Assembly (NCBI RefSeq): GCF_041146395.1
Contig: NC_091008.1
Coordinates: 6,771,501 to 6,835,500, forward strand
Length of the DNA: 64,000 nucleotides
Direction of reading: 5' to 3'
Source: Eulemur rufifrons
Lineage: Eukaryota > Chordata > Mammalia > Primates > Lemuridae
The position numbers and the translations under genes were made by a program. Shown here piece by piece: positions 59,626 to 64,000 of this stretch. Positions within the stretch are counted from its first letter, which is position 1. The number at the start of each line of letters is the position of its first letter. The notes beneath the pieces were generated by a model. The model ran no database searches. It worked only from the letters and a program-made list of their open reading frames with translations, and was not told the DNA's origin.

Positions 59626-60184
59626 CCTCAAACAACGAAAACACAGACAAAATACGTGGGGGAAAAAATGATTTTCAGATATTGGTCAACAGACAAGACA
59701 ATAATCACCGAGAGAAAGGAGGCAATTGCCCTAAGCAGAAGAAATCTCCACCCTTTAGGAAAATGTTCTAGTGCAACTCGGGGACGGGAGACAAACAGGG
59801 TCAGCGTCTCCCCGAGTTGTGTGGACAGATGGAGAGCTGAAGGCCAAAGGGGCTGGAATTCGCAAGGCAGCGGGGAGCCGAGGGGGCAGCTACGTGGGGA
59901 AAGAGCTCCGGAGACCCACGTAGGGTCCATCTGGAATCTTCCCCGGAGGACTTATCAGCTCATAATGGTAAGAAAACTACCAGGGACCAGGAAAGAGACC
60001 ATCGGAAAGAAACGAGTGGAACAATTCCTAGAGCTCGTGGGGATTTGGGGTAGCTCATGTTCCCACCAGCCGTGGAAAATTCCAGAACTAATGAGGCATC
60101 AGGCAAAGTGCTCAGAAGGTTGTCACCTCAGTAGAGGAGCAAAACTATCCCTATTTGAAACACTTCTCTGCTGCACCTAGCAAG

Positions 60185-60272
60185 ACTAAAAGCAAGCCTC
60201 AAACCTAAACTTTTATACCCCGATAATACGCTGAAATAAAAAAATAATAAAAAATTAAAAAAAAAAAGATCA
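60185..60272 (+). mobile_element. L1 3' terminus only, sense
   Basis: 'aaacctaaacttttataccc' then 'cgataatacgctgaaataaa' and A-rich tail. Under 90 nt of body. Confidence 0.7.
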
Positions 60273-60629
60273 GGCTCTTTTTAAGTAACTCTAAGTCCTA
60301 GAACAAAGTTCAAAGCCATATAAAGGAATATAAAAATATCCGGGACTCATAAAAAGGTAAAATTCACAATATTTGGCATCCAATCAAAAATTGCCTGGCA
60401 TGCAAATAAAGCAGAATTAACGACCCATCAGGAGGAGAAAAATCAATGACTGGAAACTGACCCAGAAATTATACAGATGATAGATGAAGTACACAAGAAA
60501 ATTAAAAGTTATTATTATGTTCTATGTGGTCAAGAGATACGGAAGATACAAAAGAGACCCAAATTCAACGTTAAAGATGACAAATGCAATGTCTAATATA
60601 AAACATATACCATATAAAAGGATATTAGA

Positions 60630-60946
60630 GGCCGGGCGCGGTGGCTCACGCCTGTAATCCTAGCACTCTGGGAGGCCGAGGCGGGTGGATCGCTCAAGGT
60701 CAGGAGTTCGAGACCAGCCTGAGCGAGACCCCGTCTCTACTAAAAATAGAAAGACATTATATGGACAACTAAAAATCTATATAGAAAAAATTAGCCGGGC
60801 ATGGTGGCACATGCCTGTAGTCCCAGCTACTCGGGAGGCTGAGGCAGGAGGATCGCTTAAGCCGAGGAGTCTGAGGTTGCTGTGAGCTAAGCTGACGCCA
60901 CGGCACTCACTCTAGCCTGGGCAACAAAGTGAGACTCTGTCTCAAC

Positions 60947-60973
<27 letters not shown>
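60630..60973 (+). mobile_element. Alu element, sense, full length
   Basis: ggccgggcgcggtggctcac to a 28-nt A-tail. Target duplication aaaaggatattaga before (60616-60629) and after (from 60970). Inserted in the old L1. Confidence 0.97.
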
Positions 60974-60977
<4 letters not shown>

Positions 60978-61774
60978 ATTAGACACTGTAGAATAAAAGA
61001 TTAATTAACTTGAAGATAATACTAGAAACTGTCTAAAATGAAATACAGCAAGACCCCCCAAAAATGAACAATAACTCTAGGAGGCCTGATCAACAACAAT
61101 AACTTACCGGGGAAGGGGGAAGCAGAAAAAAAAATACTTGTAGAAATAATAAACAAATTTTTTCAAATTTAATGATAACCATAAACTCACAGATCCAAGA
61201 GACTCAACAAACCCAAAGCACGAGAAACATGAAGAAACTACACCAAGGTACATCAGAATCAAATTGCTTAAAACTATTGGTAAAGAGAAAATCTTAAACG
61301 CAGCCAGAGAAAAAAGACACATCACATACAGACAGCAAAAGAAAAGACGGACAGTAGATTTCTCTTTGGACGTGATGGAAGAAAAAAGGACGTGTAACGT
61401 CTTTTTTAGAGTACTGAGAGGGAAAAGAACCACCTGTCAACCTAGTGACTTTAGCTTCCAAAAACAAAGACAAAATAAAGACTTTTAAAATATATGAAGC
61501 TGAAAAGAATTCATCACCAGCAGACCTGCTCTGGAAGAAATATTAAAGGAAGTCTTGCAGGCAAAGGGCAAACAAGGCCATATGGATATGTGTTATCTAC
61601 ACGACAGAATAAGAAATGCTGGACGATAAACGGGTAAAAAAATATAAAATACTTTTAAAAAATATCTTTTCAAAGCCGGTTGACTGTTCAAAGCAAAGAT
61701 AATAGAATAACCATGCATTGAAGGGTATATAACATGTCAACATAAAACCTATGACAACAGAAATTCAAAGGCAG

Positions 61775-64000
61775 GGAGAGGGAAAGGGAAGTGTTCTCTT
61801 GTACTCTTACACGCGCGTGGATACGTGATTGAAGCTCGACTAGGACAAGTTAAAGGTGTAGACCAGAAACCCTAAAGCAACCACTCAAACAAACAACAAA
61901 AATCCACATGACAACAGAAACCAAAGAGGCCCAGCTAGGAGGCCACCCAGCTCACGTGAGTCCGTAGTTAATTCAGGGTTAACTCCTCAAGAGCTCAGTG
62001 GCTCATACACAGCTCCTGCTTCCCATCCAGACAGCTCTGAAAGTTCCAGACCTGGATCCAGGATTCGACTTGACCAGAAGGCTGAAGAGGAGCGTTAATG
62101 TCTCCAGACCTCATTAATGCTGCCGCGCTGAGTTCTCACCAATTGCTGAGATGTCTGTGAGTCCCTGGAGATTCATCCTTCTATTACTATTGATCCAGTT
62201 TTCTCCCTCCCCACCACCAAGAGCAGGTCCTGGGAAACATTGGACTGTTCTTCCTCCTGTGGCCCCCTTCCAAGACCCTGTGCTTGGGAAGTCCCCAAGA
62301 GCATCCCCTGCTTGAGATGCAAACCTGAGTTCCCAGCAAGACCCTGAGCTTTTCTACACGGGAGCAGCTAATCTGAGTCTCTGAGCCATGAGGTGTGTGA
62401 GCCGCAATCCATGTCCCTGTCCCAGGAACTCATGTCTTTTGAAATAAGTTTTCATCCAAAACAGTGGCAAGGGGAGAATTTCCAGACATGCAGACAAATC
62501 GGCGGGGGTGAAATTTTAGCACAGGTAAACTCTTAACTTAATCTGTAAAGCTTGTCTTTTTCTTTCTTGCTTTTTTGTTTGGTTTTGATTCTTCAGTTCT
62601 TATTTCAAAAGCAAAATCTCAAACCAGAAACATTTGAAGACCCAGGAAAACAAAAACAGGTAAGCGTAAAAACATGCACGGTTCCACATTATTAATAATA
62701 ACTTCAGTGTGTGTGTAGATATCCACACACACACACACACACGCACACACACGAGTGTTTTCGCTATGCAAATACTTTTTATTTTCAAACAGAGAATCAT
62801 ACCCTATGTTAGGTTTGGTAACTGCTTTCCTAACTAAGCAATGTAGCCTCAATATCTCTTTAATGTTAATAGAGTTCCTCAAAATAGATTTCAATGGTCG
62901 CAGAACATTCCATTGTTGGAAGGTACCATGATGTATTTCCGGAAGCTCCAGCTGTGGGACAAGACGTTGTCATCACAAACAGCATCTTCGTACACACTTA
63001 GCCGGGTGCCACCCTGGGTTTGTCCTCAGATCTCATCGTGGAAGTGGCTACTTACACTTCCAACTGTGCGACTCTGAGTAATGAATTTCTTTCTGCGGAC
63101 ACTTGCTTTGCTCATCTTAAAATGGAAATGAGGTCTCTTCCCCAGGGTCGTAGAATCGATAAGAATGAAGGGATATAAAAAACTATAAAGCATTTTAGAA
63201 ACGAAGTTGGTATCATTCCTCCTCGGTACTGTGATCTCAGAATGCAAACTAGTGATGAGTTCCCGGGGACCTCTCTGTTCTTTCGTGTCAACTTAGAAAG
63301 TGGTCGTGGGTGACGTTCCACTCTAACTGGGTGAGCGGCTTTGCTGTATTCCGAAGGCATCTCACGCGTTTGGTTTCTCCCAGGCTTTCTGTTGCTTCAG
63401 GTCCAAGATGTTTCATGTCAGGGGCCCGGGCTGTGACCACAGACCAGCCTCGTGGCCGACGCCCTTTTCCTCCAGAAATGCCAGCGTGTGGGCCGACGTG
63501 GGCACCCTTGGCTGATTTTTAACCTTGCAGTACAAGCCATATGTCACTGTCAGAGGCCGGATGGATTGATCTGGAATGTCAAGGTTTATTTATTGACCAG
63601 CTCCCTAACGCGCAGGGTCAAGCTGCCAGCGGTGACGGTGTCGTCTTGCCGTGCAGGGAATGTGCACAGCTTTGGGGCCCGGGCTTAGGTCAGGGCCGCA
63701 ATATTCTGACCCAGTGAGCTGGGATTTTCCACAGCAGCAAAAAAGCTTTCAAAATACAGCAGCAAAAACTGACGCAGAGCAAGCCTTGAACGTTCGATTT
63801 TTCCTTCACTTCCTGTGTCCCCCTCCTCCCCAGCACACACGCACACCCATTCACTTCCCAAATCCTCCTTTTAAGGACCATCTTGAGTCCTTTTTCTTTT
63901 GTACATTTTTCCCCTCACCTCTTCCACACTCTCAGATGTCCCTGTCCTCCAAATTCTTTCTGTGTTTAACAGACATCGGCACTTATTTGGGAACTGTCAC
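61775..64000. other. Intergenic end of window, no gene recognised
   Basis: Mostly unassigned sequence with a (CA)n at 62726-62753. No exon of a neighbouring gene could be supported. Short open frames have no family features. Confidence 0.6.
62726..62753 (+). repeat. (CA)n microsatellite
   Basis: cacacacacacacacacacg… about 14 units with one g interruption. Confidence 0.93.

Larger units (their letters stand above)
59640..61770 (+). mobile_element. Old L1 (5'/ORF1-type region), interrupted
   Basis: Recognisable pieces: 'ttggcatccaatcaaaaatt', 'gcctggcatgcaaataaagc', then after an Alu 'ttaaacgcagccagagaaaa', 'accagcagacctgctctgga', 'agaaatattaaaggaagtct'. These belong to old L1 or HAL1 upstream sequence. 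The part 59640-60180 is less certain. Confidence 0.6.

Overview
The window is nuclear DNA from a primate, most probably a strepsirrhine (lemur-type). It has a large split gene with GT-AG introns and dense Alu, L1, L2, MIR, MLT1 and MLT2 repeats. Most full-length Alu copies carry the extended A/T-rich linker (ctaaaaatatatatag-like) between the arms that I associate with strepsirrhine Alus. The organism call is by repeat style only; the exact species is not resolvable here.

Positions 561-47181 on the + strand hold the last eleven coding exons of TBCK (TBC1 domain containing kinase). They join in frame into 1230 nt: 409 residues plus stop, about the C-terminal 46 % of the roughly 893-residue protein. 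The exons encode the TBC (Rab-GAP-like) domain, a linker and the C-terminal rhodanese-like domain. The N-terminal kinase-like domain lies upstream of the window. Every exon has AG/GT borders and all reading phases agree. Two introns are very long (7108-19358 and 32604-47070) and are full of retroelements. Both TBC catalytic fingers are present (Arg in the IxxDxxR motif, Gln in YWQG), whereas the rhodanese loop lacks its catalytic Cys.

From 47182 a 3'UTR of about 1.2 kb is likely, then about 16 kb of intergenic DNA with no recognisable gene. In other primates, from memory, TBCK is followed by the convergent gene NPNT; none of it is identified here. Two repeat-poor stretches (48.45-50.35 kb and 51.8-53.05 kb) look like candidate regulatory DNA.

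The most notable structures are retroelement products: a U6 snRNA joined to a 5'-truncated L1 with a near-perfect target duplication (38159-39382); an L1 with a 5' inversion (35275-36830); a right-arm-only Alu nested in an L1 tail, both with matching target duplications (42557-43109); and a very short Alu-head-plus-A-tail insertion (11523-11591). I found no CRISPR, operon or other new gene system; the window is a typical primate gene end and its flank.
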